This document shows positions 5,797 to 5,891 of a DNA stretch of 5,891 bases, in pieces. This DNA is from Bacteroidales bacterium. GTDB taxonomy: Bacteria > Bacteroidota > Bacteroidia > Bacteroidales > UBA7960. The notes beneath the pieces are model-generated. The model was not told the origin of the DNA and made no database searches. It saw nothing but the letters and a program-made list of their open reading frames with translations. Position 1 is the stretch's first letter, and each line of letters begins with the position of its first letter. The translations under genes and the position numbers were made by a program. The stretch covers positions 1-5,891 of the forward strand of contig PWNY01000078.1 of NCBI GenBank assembly GCA_003557805.1. The letters are read 5' to 3'.

Positions 5797-5891
5797 ACAG
5801 TGTTTTTTCAAATATAAGTTTATTAACCATTTGTTCATAATCTGAGGGGGGTTAGAGGTAGACTCAAGGCTAAAGGTTTTGTGAATTGCCA

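Noticed and set aside
1..5891. CRISPR array, riboswitch or rRNA
   Set aside because: No regularly spaced direct repeats, no conserved riboswitch core and no rRNA-like segments were seen on reading the window.

Overview
The window looks like chromosomal DNA from a member of the Bacteroidota, perhaps a metagenome-derived contig. Three things point to this phylum: a secreted enzyme with a type IX secretion (T9SS) C-terminal sorting domain, a choice-of-anchor J adhesin-type domain, and a TAnnTTTG promoter element just before a tRNA gene. Most of the window has moderate GC. The first ~330 bases are much more AT-rich (84 G/C in bases 1-300, 28%, against 82 of 180, 46%, in bases 361-540, counted by hand).

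Region 1 (1-713) is one open frame made of two unrelated pieces. Bases 3 to about 341 encode part of the PHP domain of the DNA polymerase III alpha subunit (DnaE). At about 333-345 this runs in frame into the C-terminal half of a choice-of-anchor J domain. The abrupt change in base composition and in protein family makes this either an assembly chimera or a genuine recombination junction. An assembly chimera is more likely.

Region 2 (742-4571) is the functional core, three tightly packed genes on the + strand with gaps of 17 and 9 bases. They are a cyanophycinase-type S51 serine peptidase that looks like a lipoprotein (742-1611), a YfcC/DcuC-family membrane transporter (1629-3242), and a second, divergent S51 peptidase with a Sec signal peptide and a T9SS sorting domain (3252-4571). 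Inferred scheme: the two exported peptidases cut an extracellular polymer or peptide, plausibly cyanophycin (multi-L-arginyl-poly-L-aspartate) or isoaspartyl peptides, and the transporter moves the released amino acid or dipeptide. No isoaspartyl dipeptidase or cyanophycin synthetase lies in the window, so this would be scavenging rather than storage.

Region 3 (4597-4705) is a tRNA-Arg(CCG) gene with a likely Bacteroidota promoter element in front. Region 4 (4706-5891) is gene-poor and looks decayed. It holds unassigned open fragments, a small gene split by a frameshift (5113-5399), a 61-residue protein that may be a ribbon-helix-helix-like DNA-binding protein (5489-5674), and a 12-13 bp imperfect inverted repeat near the right edge. 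This pattern fits a tRNA-flanking site where mobile DNA has inserted and eroded, but no intact integrase or transposase is visible.
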